A stretch of 64,000 nucleotides of DNA from Lingula anatina (taxonomy: Eukaryota > Brachiopoda > Lingulata > Lingulida > Lingulidae): NCBI RefSeq assembly GCF_001039355.2, contig NW_019774069.1:69373-133372 (forward strand). The letters are read 5' to 3'. How positions within the stretch are numbered: the first letter of the stretch is position 1; every line of letters begins with the position of its first letter. The position numbers and the translations under genes were made by a program. This document shows positions 33,547-48,312 of this stretch, piece after piece. The notes below the pieces were generated by a model. That model did not search any database. It was not told the DNA's origin and saw only the letters and a program-made list of their open reading frames with translations.

Positions 33547-36500
33547 CTAAAAATATGTAGTTGGCACTTTAGGATCTAAGTTAAGGGCTTGTAAGTTAAC
33601 AAAGTGGCTCTTTGGGATAAATCCCTCCTCCCCATCCTCTCTCATAATCCAGGCCCAGTCTGGGTCCTCATCATTGAGCAGCGTAACCACACTATTACGA
33701 GCCACACTGATATCATTCTCATTGACAGCCTTGTAGTTACAAATGACAGTCACAGCTGATCCTGCATAGTCTTTGCTAAAATTCCCCTGTAATTCAAGCA
33801 AGCTAATGCTGAGGTTTGATTGGACAAAGACTGGGTCACGTGCTCCAGCTTCCATTTGGCAGATGTTGCTCTCGCTGATAATTCTGGCCATAGATGCTTT
33901 CTCTCTTTTCTGGACGTTTTGATCTCTGAAGAGATCAAAATCATCATAATAGTAGAACCTCTTTGGTTCATTATTTGAATGATCATTTTCCTCATCTGAA
34001 TAGGAAACATCAGCATCATAACTATTTTCCAGTTCATTTGACAGAGGATCAGTGTGGCCATGTGACAATATATTTGCAGCATATACCTGCTTTTCTTTCT
34101 TTTCTAAGTTACCAATCTGAAAGCGAACCTTGCTAACATTCTGCTGGCAACTTTTATTGACTCTTGCATACTTAATGTTACTTTTCTTGTCATTTTCTAA
34201 AATCCTTACTGATCGGTAAGGGACAAAACCCTTCTTGTCATCATGACGCTTTACAAAAAGCCAACCACCTTGGCTGTACATGGCAGTGACTGTGGTTCCT
34301 TTGGTAATGGCTACTTCATCTTTAGCTGCCCAATCAAGGGGAGGATCATAATCCTCTACCACCACCATCTCCAAATTTGCTGGCTGCAACTCTGTTGCTT
34401 TCTCAAGTATACATACATAGTCTATGTACCTGTGGCAACTGTTTCTATGGTTTCCTTGGCTAATTCTGTTACTTTGCCAACCTGTTTCTCCATTGTAACC
34501 ACTGTCATCTGCACTGTGACTTGTATGAACTAGAGTTTTCTCTGAAGCAAACAGGTCTGCACTAAAGCGGACCAAGTTTTGTGCTAATGGAGGAGCCTCA
34601 ATGGCAGATTCAGATGATGCCACTTCTGTATGATCAAACTCAACAAAGCCAGAATCCAGATCATGTTTGGGATCTTTCTTGGTTATTTCAGGAGATCTGT
34701 TCATGTCAGGGAGCGTTTCTTGACTACAGGGTGAATCATCCTTGGAATTTTTCTTGTTTTTGTTGTTATTTCTCTGGGAGGTCCTGGCATCACTGTTGGT
34801 AATTAAAACAGGAGAGGTATTAATAAAAGCAGGATTATCTTTTCCATTAAGATGGGTTTCATCTATGTTATTTTCTTTTTCATTTCTTACGAATTCTGTT
34901 TTATCTTTGGTGTATCTCTTTGATAATCTGATCTGAACTGTCTGCCATTCTGCATCAGATGCTGGCTCATTTGAAAGGGGAACAGATTTTTCAGCCTTGT
35001 CTGACTTGCTTTTGTTTTTCTGGTTCTTATCCATTTTCCTAAAGGATGATCTCTTCTTTAGCTTGTCTTTAGCTTGATTCTTGGCCTAAAAACAAAGAAC
35101 ACAGATAAAATCTAGGAAAAATATTTTCCCTCTACGATATTAAACAAAATCTCCTCTTCTCTTCTCTCTTCTCTATTTTTCAGAATATGAGCATCTCTTA
35201 AAATAAAACTTCACTGCTAACAATGTATGAATAATATGAGACTGTGATTGATCAACTTTATCAGTCTTTTAAAAGTTTTCCTTGGTATGACCACCTAATA
35301 CCCCCCGTCACACTTATTCAGGATCAGCAGGAATCAAGAAGAATGAGCCTGAACAAAGAATTTTTAAAATTTGCACCACATTCGGGGAAAAATTTCAAAT
35401 TGACCTTAATTATTGTAAGAGTACCATTGGAATACTCAGAATGCGCTTGAATTCGCCTGGAATGATGAGTGCACTTTCGACTGTATTAGCTCTCAAAAGC
35501 AGTTCGAATGTAGTTGGAAAACTAGGAATATTTATAATGCTGTAAGACGGCAGTAAGAATATTTAGAATATACTTTGAACAGCGCACTAGTGTAGTTCGA
35601 TTGCTGGCAACATTAATATTTCAGCTCATCCGAGGCACATTCGAAACATTCTGGCGGGATATAAAATCCCTGTCACACTAGAGGCAGAATGATTAAGAAT
35701 GGCCTCTGAAATACAATTCTTTGTGCATTCCAAGATATTCGAAGAGCATTCCAAAAATCATTCTAAAAATTCTGAGTGCATTCCAAATATTTTTACCCAT
35801 TCTTGTGGTCGGCTCGAATGTTTTTGTCATGTAAAAAACTTTCGAAGTGCATTCCAAGAGGGAATTCATCGCAATATCCCTACAGTATTCCAACTACATT
35901 CGAGCTGTATTTGAGAGGTAATATACCTGGAATGTGCAAGAATCATTCCAGGCAGGTTCGATGTGCATTCTTAGTATTCCAAAGGCATTTTACAAAGCCG
36001 TAATATTTTATGATAATTTGAAATTCCCTCCCGAATATGGTACGAATTTTTTAATTTAGTAATTCTGGCTTGATTCCTACTGATTTCAAATAAGTTTGAC
36101 GGGGGCTTTAAGTCACTTGTCAATTTCAATATTTCTCTAATATGATCAGAATGTTTCGAATGCTGTCGGAATGCCGTGAGAATATTTAGAACGCAGTCAT
36201 AGTGCAGTTAGAATACTGTTCAAATGCCATTCGATAAATTTCCACTTGGAATACACTTCGAAAGTTTTTGACATGACAAAAACATTCGGGATGCCACAAG
36301 AATGGGTAAAAATATTTAGAATGCACTTGGAATTTTTAGAATGCTCTTCGAATATCCAGGAGCGCACAAAGAATTGTCTTTCCAATGGCATTCTTGCTCA
36401 TTCCGCCTCTAGTGTGACGGGGGCATTAACACACACATCCTTAACATTCTATATATTTCAATAATCAACTGGCTTGTACACATGCATAGACATTTTCATC

Positions 36501-39500
36501 AATACTAATTAAGGATGTTGTAACCCTTCATTATCATCCAGATATCAAAAATGAGTTTTTTCCTGCATCTTATTATTCAATAATGCATCTATGTGCTGAT
36601 TAAATGCCAAAGTGGTGAGAACTATGCTCTGCCTTATGCTAAAAAAGATAACTATAGATACTGCCAAATATTGACAAAAAGTTCCCGTACAATTTTTTCA
36701 CATTCCTTTATATGTGTAGGGGCCCTTATGGAGGGATGAATTTTGTCCTTAATTTAAAAAACAACATAAATACAAATAATTTTCATATGAAACAAAATGT
36801 TTATAATAGTCTTGACAACATGTATTCATTTATATTACATTATTTTCTTTATTCATTTTACTTTTCAAAAATGCTATTGAATGACCCATAAAAATAATTC
36901 ACAAGACCAGATTTTATACAACCATCCTGATGTGATTGATAGTGCATGTATTTACTGACATATATGTCTGTATTTTAGTGTAAAAAGCACATATTGAGGA
37001 GGATCATGAATATTATAAATATCTGTCATTATCAACAAGATTCTGTACATGTGTTGCAAGTTACATTGACAAGTCTGTGCTAGTTTGCTTTACCTTAACA
37101 TGTATATGTTCGTCATGAAGACATGGAGTATTTCACACACTGAAGTATTTTTAAAATTACACATTATTATTAGTTTTATATCTTCAACATATGATTATTA
37201 TCTTGTCAACATATAAGCTGCTTTTTCTTCTTGTAAACAAGTGCATTTAAGATTTAGGTTTTAAATTATATTAATTCAAAAGTTGATGTTATCAAATTTA
37301 TATAGACTTGCCCTTCAAGAAATCGACGGAAAATAGCTCTTTTTCAATTTTGAATGGGCACTGTAGAAATCATATAACAGCTAAAGCTCTCAAATTAAGC
37401 ACATATGTGTGATATCATGTGAAGAATAAGTTCTGTAAATTTAAATCCAAGCAGTTTAGTACATTTTGAGACAGAACGCTTTAAATGTGCAGCAAACCGT
37501 AACGCTAATCCCTTCAAGATCTCGACGAAAACCGGAAGTGCGTCATGACGTCACTCGCTTCTACTTGGAAAGCTGCTGGGTGATTTTCCGATGAGAAATA
37601 TTTCGCGGCTCATACAAATGTTCGGAAAATGACCATGCAGATAAAATAAAATTCACTAATCAAAATTGAAACTGCGTAATTACATAGAAAAACATTGTGC
37701 ATTCCTGACCTCGACTTGTCAGTGTAAACAGTGTACTGAACGCATCGCAAGCAAGCACGTGAATGCCGCGTTTGATACTTTGTATCAGACGCTTCGTTTT
37801 ACTTGATAACACAGTGTTTACCATGGGCATGACAGGAAAAACAGTGAGTGCAAAAAACACGCACTTCCGGTTTTCGTCGATTTCTTGAAGGCGTCGATTT
37901 CTTGAAGGGCGAGTCTATGTCAATTTAATTGTACAAGAAAACAGATAAACAAACCTCAATCACCCTCTGGCAATGACTTGAAAATCCCATATATAAACTG
38001 AAACATAACATAATATAATGTTGCAAATTTCCTATTTGATATCCTATCTGTTTCTTTTCTTTTTATGTGGCAGAGGCGGATCCAGATATATTTTTTGACA
38101 GTCTTTCAAATCACCTTTGTTGAGCCATCCCCCATTTTTATCCGTCTTCCAACAGAAAGTAGATGCCGTCAATGTACACTTGAAAATTCTGACAATCTTC
38201 CAGAAGACCTAGAAGATGGCTTCCATCTACCCCTGATAATGGCACAAGATTAAAAATTAGTTGGTCATCTCACAAATACATTACCTCTTTTTCAACTTTC
38301 TTGACAGGTTCATTATCATCTTTAGATTTTTCCTCAGCTTTCTTTGAGTTCATCTCATTTCTTTCATTCTCATTTGTTTCAGGTATCTCTTCTGAATCTG
38401 AAGAAGAGTTCACTGAAGTCTGGAAAATGTCTGACCATCTCTTGTTGGCCTTTTTAGGTTTGCCTGTAAGAAAGGATGAAATGCTAAGAATGTAGAAAAT
38501 GTAGTTTTTATTGTTATTCTTACTATTTGTTTGCATTTAACCAAGATTCGTTATTGCAGTTACAAAAGTGTGGTGTGATGTTTATTTTCAACCTCCATGG
38601 AAAACATCCTCTGCAAATCAAACTGTTTGCTAGCTTATAAAATTCCTGTTGTTGGTACCCTACAATATTACACATTTTTTGAGTAATTATTTTGTTTCTG
38701 CATTTGTTCCCAAATGCTCAACTCCTAGCTTTGGCATCTTGGATTTAAGTCAAATATTCAAACGAGGTTCATCAAAAACCTGAAAACCAAGAAATTTGTT
38801 TGTCTCGATTCCTGAAATCAATATTCTAATGTAACCCTGAAGAAATTTTGCTTGCAACACTGTGAAATTTACTTTTCCATTTGCAAGCTCCTACAGAAAT
38901 AATCTTGCAGTTCATTTTTTTTTCTATTTTGTCTTATTATTATTGTGGTTGTTTTTATTTAACTTAATATACTCTTTTATGTATTACATAGCTAAATGAA
39001 TTCAAGAAATAAATGTAATATTAGTGTAAAATGTAAGAAAAATAAATCAAATATTATTCAAATTCTTTAAAAGTTGCTCAAGTGTGCTAAGCAAAAAGAG
39101 TTTCTTAATACTTGTATTGCATCATGTGCAAGCAAAAGGAGGCAGAGGTCTACATATAATATAATGACTTGCAAAAAAACAAAAAAATTAATATAGAAAA
39201 TGTATACAACAGTCATATGGCCCAGAAAAAAAATTATATACTACCGGTATTTGAGAAGTTGAATTTTCCCATCAACCTTCCACCCAAAAATTGTTAGAAG
39301 TTGACATTTATTACACTAAAGGATGGTACCTATAGAAAACTGGCCATAAAAAAGTAGGGCATCCCTTAAGATTTAACAAATTAAAAATGACACTTCAAAA
39401 AACCCCAGAGGAAAACTTATTTTATGTTAAATGGTCGCCACTGTCACTAGTTGGCACCTAGGATGATTCACAGCTGGATTTCCAGAGAACTGATGCCCTG

Positions 39501-40099
39501 GTGAAAGTGGAGAAAGCACAATGATCCTGTCTGGAAATATGCAATATGCCCTGAGATGCTCTCAAAAATGTCTGCAGGCCCGAATTCTTTCCTCGTCCTC
39601 ATTCTTGCTACATTAATCTGTTTCTTTTGTTTTTTTCTCATCTGTGAAGTGTTTTAAAACTTTTATTTCTTTTACTCCTTGTAGGGGACTAGATTAAATT
39701 TCTTCTCCAATTGTGGCTTTGAATTATTTTCCTTCTACAGTTTTGCAATGTTTTTGTCAATTTTGTGCTTTTTATTTCTCTTATGCTGATCACATCGTTT
39801 TTTACCTTGAAAACAACACCTACCTTAAAAGCCTTGAACAGTTTTGGCAAAATTTGTCATTGGCGAAAACAAATGAAAAGATTTGAAAAATACCATTTAT
39901 ATGTTTCTTTGTTTGCTTTTCACCATTAAAATGACTTTTACAGATGGGAATGATGAAATGTTTGTGGCCAGGCCAAGGATCATAAATGTTTCATTTAAAA
40001 TGTGACAGATGGATGTAGATGAGCTTCTTACATTAATGACCCATCACAGACTGTTCAGTGACATCTAACTCTTTCTTTATCTCTCTCTCTCTCTCTCTC

Positions 40100-40136
<37 letters not shown>

Positions 40137-41028
40137 AACACACAGAACCATACCTACAATCAGTTGACCTTACATGTATTAGTACCCCTACTAGCAGCTT
40201 ATAACATTTAACTGAAAACAAAATATGAAGCTGGAAAATAAGCTTTCATTAATTCAATTTGATATCTTACACTGACACTATCTGCTTAGTTATCCTGTCA
40301 GTTATCAGCAGTGCTGTTTTAGCCCTACTTCCCAGTTGGAGAGAAGTGTACTCTGCAATATCCTTCCGACAGCCATTCACCTAAACTTGTTCCCTCTAAG
40401 ATACACCCATACTCATGCCAGATCAAGTTTAAATAAAAATAAACCAAATCCTCAGACATAAGCAAGGTTTCTCCCATTATTCTTTAATGAATCGGTGGTG
40501 ATTCCAGTCAGCAAAGAGGTTATAAAATGAAGACTGACATAACGTCATATTTCAAACCAAATAGAATATATGTTATGTTCACAGTCAGGTGCCATAAATA
40601 CAAAAATAAAGTACAATTAATGTAACATCAACAGGGAGGTGGGAACCTCTGTCCAGTGAGGATCTCGTATTGAGACAAAACATAAAACAAAAATCCTAAA
40701 ATTTGACTCATGCTGACAGAAGGTCCCCAGTGGGTCAGTAAGTGCTCCTCCATCTCATCTCATTACCACCAATACAAAACTCGAAAAAAAATGTCAAATT
40801 AAGATTTTCATTACAAATATATGTATGTGATAATGAATGTTATTTCATTTAGAAATTAAAGTGTCATTCATAATAAACACCAAATGAACAATTCAAGCAG
40901 CATTCATCATATAACTTCACTTCATATCTTCAAAGCTAAAACCTTCAAGCTATTTCCTCACCTTCTTCAGAAAATTTCTTTTTCCTGCTCCATCTCCTGC
41001 CACAGAAACCACCACAGAAATGTGCCAT
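33547..41028 (-). CDS. Two-SH3-domain adaptor protein
   Basis: Three coding exons: 40962-41028, 38285-38463 and 33547-35085. The junction phases fit (1, then 0) and give 594 residues. The start ATG at 41028 opens with a Cys-rich, basic segment (MAHFCGGFCGRRWSRKKK), a likely membrane/palmitoylation-type N-terminus. A long polar, Lys/Ser/Glu-rich region follows. SH3 domain 1 is at about residues 320-378 (VVEDYDPPLDW ... GWLFVKRHDDKKGFVPYRSV) and SH3 domain 2 at about 526-579 (ICNYKAVNENDISV ... WAWIMREDGEEGFIPKSHFV). The conserved ALYDY-, W- and GFxP-type positions are present in both. SH3 domains bind proline-rich partners, so this is an adaptor. The layout recalls Drosophila Dlish/Vamana of the Fat-Dachs pathway, but I cannot confirm orthology. 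An acceptor before 41051 implies a further non-coding 5' exon. Confidence 0.85.
35301..36424. mobile_element. Interdigitated foldback elements with CCCCCGTCACACT ends
   Basis: In an intron of the SH3 gene. One pair of inverted ends is at 35301 and 36106 (CCCCCGTCACACTTATTCAG against its diverged inverse); a second is at 35668 and 36424 (CTGTCACACTAGAGGCAG against CTCTAGTGTGACGGGGGC). The right ends run into TTTAA or ATTAA, suggesting TTAA-targeting elements. The second pair extends as an inverted repeat of more than 200 bases. CATTCC, GAATGC and TTCGAA words recur throughout. Non-coding. Confidence 0.65.
37303..37917 (+). mobile_element. ~615-bp MITE, copy 1
   Basis: Begins TAGACTTGCCCTTCAAGAAA and ends with its inverse (TTTCTTGAAGGGCGAGTCTA). 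Part of the end is repeated internally near 37868-37892. A diverged copy in reverse orientation is at 60932-61540. Includes a locally CpG-rich core. No coding capacity. Lies in the SH3-gene intron. Confidence 0.75.
40081..40134. repeat. (CT)n(TA)n microsatellite
   Basis: Ten CT units (40081-40100) followed by about 17 TA units, in the first coding intron of the SH3 gene. Confidence 0.95.
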
Positions 41029-41051
41029 TCTGCCTATTCTTCAACTGATTC

Positions 41052-44000
41052 CTAAAAAATCACAAAATGAAAATATTTTGTCTCAAATGAATACATTTAG
41101 CACACTTTTTTATCTGTGAACATATTCACTTTTCATTATAACATACGCAGCCTGGCAGTCCAGTTGCATTATAATTCCAATCTTATAACCACCACACACT
41201 GATATGAGTAATGTCTCCCACACAAGAATGAACCCATACATCTGCAAGAATTGACTCCACTTACAGAGTAATCTGCCAGCTAATTTCTCAAACACAGCAT
41301 CATGATCTGTCACATAACTGTCCTCCCTTGACCAAACTCTCTACCAATCTCTGAAAGTCTGCCAACCAGTAAATTGCCACAGAGCCAGGAAAGTATACAA
41401 CTCAGTGACTCTCCATTAGCTGTCACCACAGGCACAGAACAGCGCTCTTGTACACCTCCCAAAGCAAAAGTATTTACTCCACTTAGGGTTGTATTTCTCA
41501 ATGGAATTAATATTCTAACTGGCAGGCCCCAAATAATCTTTGTCTACCACTGGCAAGCATTCAAGCATCTTAAGCTGGGCCAGCTGTACTGTACTTTATG
41601 AGGAGATGACTGAATAAGTGCCTTCCTTTTTCCTCCAATGATGTGTCACAAGATGATGCATAAGTGAAATGTTCCTAAATATCAAGATATGGGCTGGAGA
41701 GATATCAAGTACCACCCGGCATTCCACAACCCCTGCCAAGGCTGCGACAGCTCTTGATGGGCCAAGAACAGGTGTAACAAAATAGTGTTGCTGTAAATAA
41801 TAAGCCCTCCTGCCAACATAGGTGTTCTGTGATACACCAGGTAATAAGGGACTCCCGTTGTGTTACACTGGTAATTTACACCAGGGTATGCATGCTTAAT
41901 TTAAATCTTCCTCATCACAGGTTAATATTGAATTGAACAAGTATAATGATTAGTTTTGCAAACAACTTTATTACTGGATTAATATAAATATGATTATGCA
42001 GGGAAGGACCTATAAATTCTACAAAGGGTTTATGATTGCAATTATACTGGGGTACTTTAATGATGCCCATTATATTATGTAATCTTCTACTCTAAATGCC
42101 TGTGATGGATCTTAATGATTTCTTTTGCATGAAAATCAATAATATATCTTTTGGGTCATCTGTAAAAAACATATGATGAGTTTTTTTAATAAAAATCTTA
42201 AAATATGTCTCATTAACATTTTGTTTTATGTCTAGCATATGTTGTAACATAAACTCGCGCCACGACAGCAGCATCTAAACATGGAAGAATGTGATCAATT
42301 TTGTACGCATTTTCTGCTACACAATATCCCCACACCAATCCAGTTAAATAACAGATCCTTCTTTTAAGAGTGTTATATCAGTCAGAGTTATGCAACTTCT
42401 CCATACATAACTCTATATCTGACACACAGACTATCAAATCACAAGATAGTTATAGCATATAGACCTCCCAAATGGCTTCCTGCCTATGATATACACATAT
42501 TTCTGGTTTGAGATTGTCGTTGCTGTTTGCAGTCAGATGGATTATGAGTGACAGGAAATTACCCAGCATAAAACCACACACTTTAAGCTCATAATAAATC
42601 ATACAATTGATTACAAGCTTAATCTGTCATTTGTACACAGTAATGTCTGAAACTTATAGTTTTAATGAAAAATTGCCCTTTTTGTCATTTTCAGATATTT
42701 CAGACCCAATACATTTGGCAACTTCGCAATATTTATTTCATTTATAATCTTTTGTGGGTGTCTGTATTTCCAAATCCCTTATTTTTTTCAACTCTTCATG
42801 CATAATAAAATGAATTGAAAAAAGGGAAGAATTCCCCTTTTTGTCATCATTCTTGGTTAACATTTGTACTGATATATAAGTGAAGTTTTAATGTGGGGAA
42901 AAAGTGATCCAGAAGGGAAATATTCTTTTAAATAGCCCACTGTAACCGATCCAACACTGCAGTTTAACTTAACACAATAGCATAATTTCTACTCACAATA
43001 AGACCCCATTCCCATAGATTTTAGATCGATCTATCTCTGTGGGGAGTCTTACTAGATTACTGTCAGCTTAGCCGGCTTAAGCGTCTGTCCCGCCTACTAA
43101 AAGCTGTAAGGGGGTAATTAACTATATGGTGCGCGCTCGGCTGACCGCAATTTAGCGTGAACCCCCAGGGAGTTAGGTCGATCTAAATCTAAATCTCTAA
43201 TAGTGCAATATATTTTTGTAAAAGACTTCCCCCAAAAAGTGCACTCTTAGTGTCATTAGGTAAAGTTCAATCAAATTTTTACCATTGAAAAAATAAAAGG
43301 TGGCTTAATTGATGCCTATGCCACAGTCACCCAAAAGATATGGAAGTAAGATAGCAATCCCAGGTATAATTTATAAAATTGCTAATAGCCATTTATCTGA
43401 ACTTCAAATAAAGTGGATCCTAGGCTAAACAATAGACTAAGATGGCTGGCAACTTGCCAGCAACTTGGGAGTCTAGGCTTAGGTACTCATCTTTATTCCT
43501 TTAATATCATATGTGGATATATAGAGATAAATTTTAACTTGAAACTTTCTTAACAGACATCTTAGTTTTGGAAGAAGTTATGTCTATATCTTATTTCCTG
43601 TAAGAAATAAAAATATTTTACCAATTAAGGTTTTGGAAGACAAAAATCTACATTTTCATTTCTGTTGGCAATGAGAAAGATTTTATAAATGAATTTATAT
43701 CTAGCTGACCTTTTTCAGACATATATCTGAGAAGCATATCCTACAATTTTCCTGTATTTTAATACCAAAACACATATGTATCATAAACTACCTTTATTTT
43801 CTTAATGCATCTTATATCACATCTTAATGCTCTGGACAAATTTTAAAAAATTCAATTTCTATATATATATAATCAAAAAACATAGCTGCACTAATGCAGC
43901 ACCTTGGATTAGATTACTTATGGCGACTCTACCCAGAATAAGCTTCCCTTGAATGTGATACAGATCAGAAGTATATTCTGGGCAAAGAAATGGCACACAC

Positions 44001-47000
44001 AGTAAATTCAGGGTGTGGAACAAGAGAAAAGTGTAAGTACCATGTCAACTGGGTCATCTACTGACTGCCTAGTGAGTAGTGTATATGAAGATGTCAAAGT
44101 TGTCAGTGATAGCTCTAGTCACAAGGTAGATATATTTCACACACACTGGTGTCAGCAGGTCTTCATGGACATATTACTGTCATCGGTTTTGTCTTTTTAT
44201 GGAAGTGCTTCCATTGCATATTTGAGAGCAACATGCACATGCATTTTAACTCAAAGCACAACTTAATAATCACACTGAATATTGTATTGTATTGTAACAA
44301 AAATACTTAAAATGTAAGATATATATCTAACACTTAAGTTAATTTATCTATAATAATACCCAAATTGTTATATTTTTAAGTAATGCTTAAAAATATAACA
44401 ATTTTCACAAGATCCCAGTCACCAGGTCAGTAAGGTTATCTCCAAAATCAGGAGTTGGGTTGAAATTTGCTTACCTTTTAGAGAGAAAGGGGAATTATAA
44501 AATGAATACCTTAATACACATCAAATGAGTCACAAGGTTATAATGTTTAAGTTCTTACCTGTAGGAGAGGAAGGTACCACCTTACTCAGCCACTGCCTTG
44601 CACCTCTAGTGAGGGATTACCACTGGCACTGGTGGGCTTGCTCCATTCCAATACATTTGATAGACTCATCCATACAGACCTGTAATCAACATAATTGGCT
44701 ACTTGAGGCTCCACAGGGTGGTGTACACTGACAGCATGTGGCAGTACAGGTAAACAAACAACAAGCTGAAATTGCCTTAGAGGATGGTGACATTTACTGC
44801 ATTGACAATTGATCTGATGACTGGCATATTAATAGTGCTTTATTTTGTAACAATACAGAAGACAAGTTGTAATTGAAGGCCTTGAATAATGTTAAATAAA
44901 GTACCTACCCTTTTGACTCAGATCTTCAAGTGAATTAATCAGAGTTCATTTAGTCATCTGGATGTCCTCCACAGGTGACCTTTAACAAATTGACTTCAAA
45001 GAAGATGCGTCTTTTGTGTGGACCGGTGATATAATTTCAGCAGTGAATGGTCATTTGTATATAATTTATTAAGTACAAGGTTCATGTGATGGTCATACTT
45101 CTTCCTGAGACATCTGTGAAAATACTACAACATATCCAGCAGGGAGCGGCAGGCATCAAGCAAAGTCTACCTGGACAACACTTCAGTGGCTCTTTTGTGC
45201 CCTTGATTGTCAGTTCTTATGATATTGAGATGCCTTTCTTTCAATGGTGTGCAATAATTAATAGAGAAGTGGTGTTGGTGGAGTTAACTAAGGCAAACAT
45301 GGCACAGTACATACATATGAAGTGTTTAAATTAAAAAATTCTGAATGATCCCACATTGTGGTTTAACTCAACTTTCAGGAATACCATCTCTACAATCCTT
45401 TAATACTGAAAATGTGACTATCCTGTCTCACATATTAGGTTTTGGTCTTTTTCACAGGATCATTAATATTCCAAGTCATTCACTTTCAGACAAGTAGACA
45501 CAGTTATTTTGAGAAACACTTGGACCACTTGGACACATTATAAACCTATCAAAGGGGTGAAAATAATTTTGTACAGGTTTTGGAGAGAGCTCAAGCTGCA
45601 TAATTTGATTTCATGTTAGTTTATGAAACTCTTCATGCACATGTGTGGTACCAAGAGGACTGTTTCACAAAGAAATGAAGGGAAAAAACACAAGTTTGCA
45701 TTTGTAGCATCAGTCATTTATTCATAACTGAACCAACAGTGACACAAGGTCAACACTTTTTAATAATTTTTCCATAATGCAAATTGAGCCATGTTTAATT
45801 TTTACTTTTAATAATGTACCTCTTTAATTTTCTTTCTGATAAATCAAATCAATGTTCTACAAATGTATAATTATTATCAAGCACACACATACATAAGCCA
45901 AATTGGGAGGGAACAGACAGCAATGTTTATAATATTAATGAGCCAAGGAAGGGTATTTGCTATAACTTTATAATTACAAATTAACATATAACAATATTGA
46001 AGGATATAAAGTATCAATTTTGCTGCCGTTTCCAGCTTTCAAATAAAAAGTAAAAATTGTGCTGCCATGTCGTGGCACAGAACCAATTGCACTTCCCAAA
46101 TATGATACTTCCTTGAATACTATATCTGTACTAACTTCTATGGTCAGGACATACTAGCCCTCCTTGGCTCAACATAAGGATCTACTCTATCCAGGTGTTC
46201 TAATATATTGAATAACTGTGTGAAAATGAATGAAAAAGTAAATGGTTTTTTTATAGATAAAAAAATAATTAAAATGGTTTTTTTAAATGTTGTTGTATGT
46301 AGTTTTAACTTTTATTTCTTAAAAAATGCAGAAAGAACTAAGTTCTTGTTAATATGGCAAAAATAAGAGTAAAATTAATATTACTATTTTAACCTCGAGT
46401 CCATTTATTTTCACACATACCCAATAGTTTTACACAACTGTCATAAAGATTGTCTACAATACAACCAGTAACCATAAATTGCCCAGCATCTTTCAGGTAT
46501 TGTATACGTGCAAAAAGAATTGTCTGTGTCTACCAAACTTTTGTTGGTTGCTACACAAGATTCTGCCATTGTGCATACAGAACATTAACAAAGAACCTGT
46601 AGCATGGCTGTGCACCAGGTACTTTATAAGTGTGTTAGATGTGCCAAGATGTCAGCACAACAATAAGCTAGCTATCATTGTAACAGGCCCAGTCAACAAA
46701 AATCAACATCTTTTTTTAATGCAATTTATCCTTGTTGAAGGAAAAGTGCCATAAGAGGAATATATGGTAGGGATGTAAAAAAAGAGACAGGAGACGATAT
46801 CTCATGACCTCTAACAAGGCAGTAACATCATGACAATAGTATAGGTCTCTGTCATAATAACTTAACAAAAAGTACTGACATTACAACTGTTTTAAAACCC
46901 TAAGTGCATAGGCATAGAAAGTCACAAAAGGAAGGGCAATGCAAGATCAAAAGTACTTCAGTCTACTTCAAAGAATTGCTAATCTCTATATATGTCATCA

Positions 47001-48312
47001 AGGGTCTACCAAGTGATACCACATTACATTGAAGTAGTTGTGGTAGTTCAAAGTGTAATGCTATCATCACAGTCATATTGCAACAACAATAACATTAACA
47101 ACATTAGATGCTTGGAAGCAACTTGGCCTTGTTTTAAACAACCAAAATCAGAGACATTAAATACTGCAGTGTTCGCCATCTTTTGATCAGCAAATACACA
47201 GAAAAAGCAAAATTTGTTGTTTTTGTAGTATTATAGGTTATGCTGTATCTCTCCAAGCTATCATTCAAGGTAAATTTCAGTTTACCCTCCAACAAACCAA
47301 TTTTGTCACATCAACAATTTCCCCAGGAAACTTACCCGTTGGTAATCCATGTTCTATTACGTACATCACTCCATTTTGTCTTAGGCTCACATTCAAAAGC
47401 CATTCTGATTTGTACCATCGCTTAAAAAACTCTTGTCCACAGTGTCAGAGTAATAGCTGGGTCATACAGATGGACAGTAAAATATTTGGAGGACCAGTGA
47501 GTTTTCAATGGCCAATCCGTCACTAAACACTAAATACTTTATAATCCACCACTCTCTATAACTGACATAATAATTCGACTTAATCTAGATCAAAGTAAAA
47601 TGCATTCCAGTTAGGCCAGCAATCCACAGGTGCAACTTTCCTAATGCAGAGAAAGAGTTAAGATTCAATGTTCATGTTCACCAGTAGTGTATCTAAGCAG
47701 AAAACATTATACTATCTATACCTAACACAGACTTAAAATTAAGAATCCAATAGGTGGACTGCAACCTGAAAAATACTGCCCATATGCTTAACCCTTTATA
47801 AACTGTGACATTCCCAATAATATCAAGATGCTTCCATATTGTCAATGAGCTGAGGTTTTAATGGGTTCCCATTCCCCATAAAACCCTTAGATATAAGAAA
47901 AAAATGAAAGAGCAACTTGGTTGCCACTTTTCCACCAAGTCTCATATTTCTTTTTTTTTTTTTTTCACTTTTTGAAATTAAATTTGTTTTTAGAAAAACA
48001 TTTTATATATTTCTTATCAATATCATAATAATAATTAATATTGTCAGAAGATACAAAAGAAACTTGAGTCTGTAGATAACCTACAGACAGGAATGGTCAT
48101 TTGAACAAGCCAAACATCACAGCTCCTCATTGTGTTAGTTGTGCCACAAGACACAATACTCCATTCCAACAGGTCACCTCCTCATCTGAAATCATCTGCT
48201 GGCAACTGGTGGAGGATACCCCACAGCAGACACTTACATATTGTGATTTAGTTGTGTTCAGTTTTGTCAACAAGTCCAATGTCCTTTCAGGAAAAAGTAC
48301 CCATTCTTCTCC
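41052..48312. other. Long non-coding stretch between two minus-strand genes
   Basis: No gene can be supported on either strand; all open frames are short and lack splice or family support. It should contain the SH3-gene promoter and 5' exon on the left, and the 3' UTR of the unknown gene on the right. One MITE (43000-43200) is present. Confidence 0.5.
43000..43200 (-). mobile_element. MITE of the AGATCGATC family, copy 2
   Basis: Reverse-orientation copy of 22300-22493. It reads AGACCCCATTCCCATAGATT at the left edge and TTAGGTCGATCTAAATCT at the right. Conserved enough to align along its whole length with copy 1. Confidence 0.7.

Noticed and set aside
38065-38253. Fragment starting GGCGGATCCAGA, compared with the CAGGGGCGGAT elements at 21461-22721
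   Set aside because: Only about 12 bases match and no second end was found, so not called as an element.
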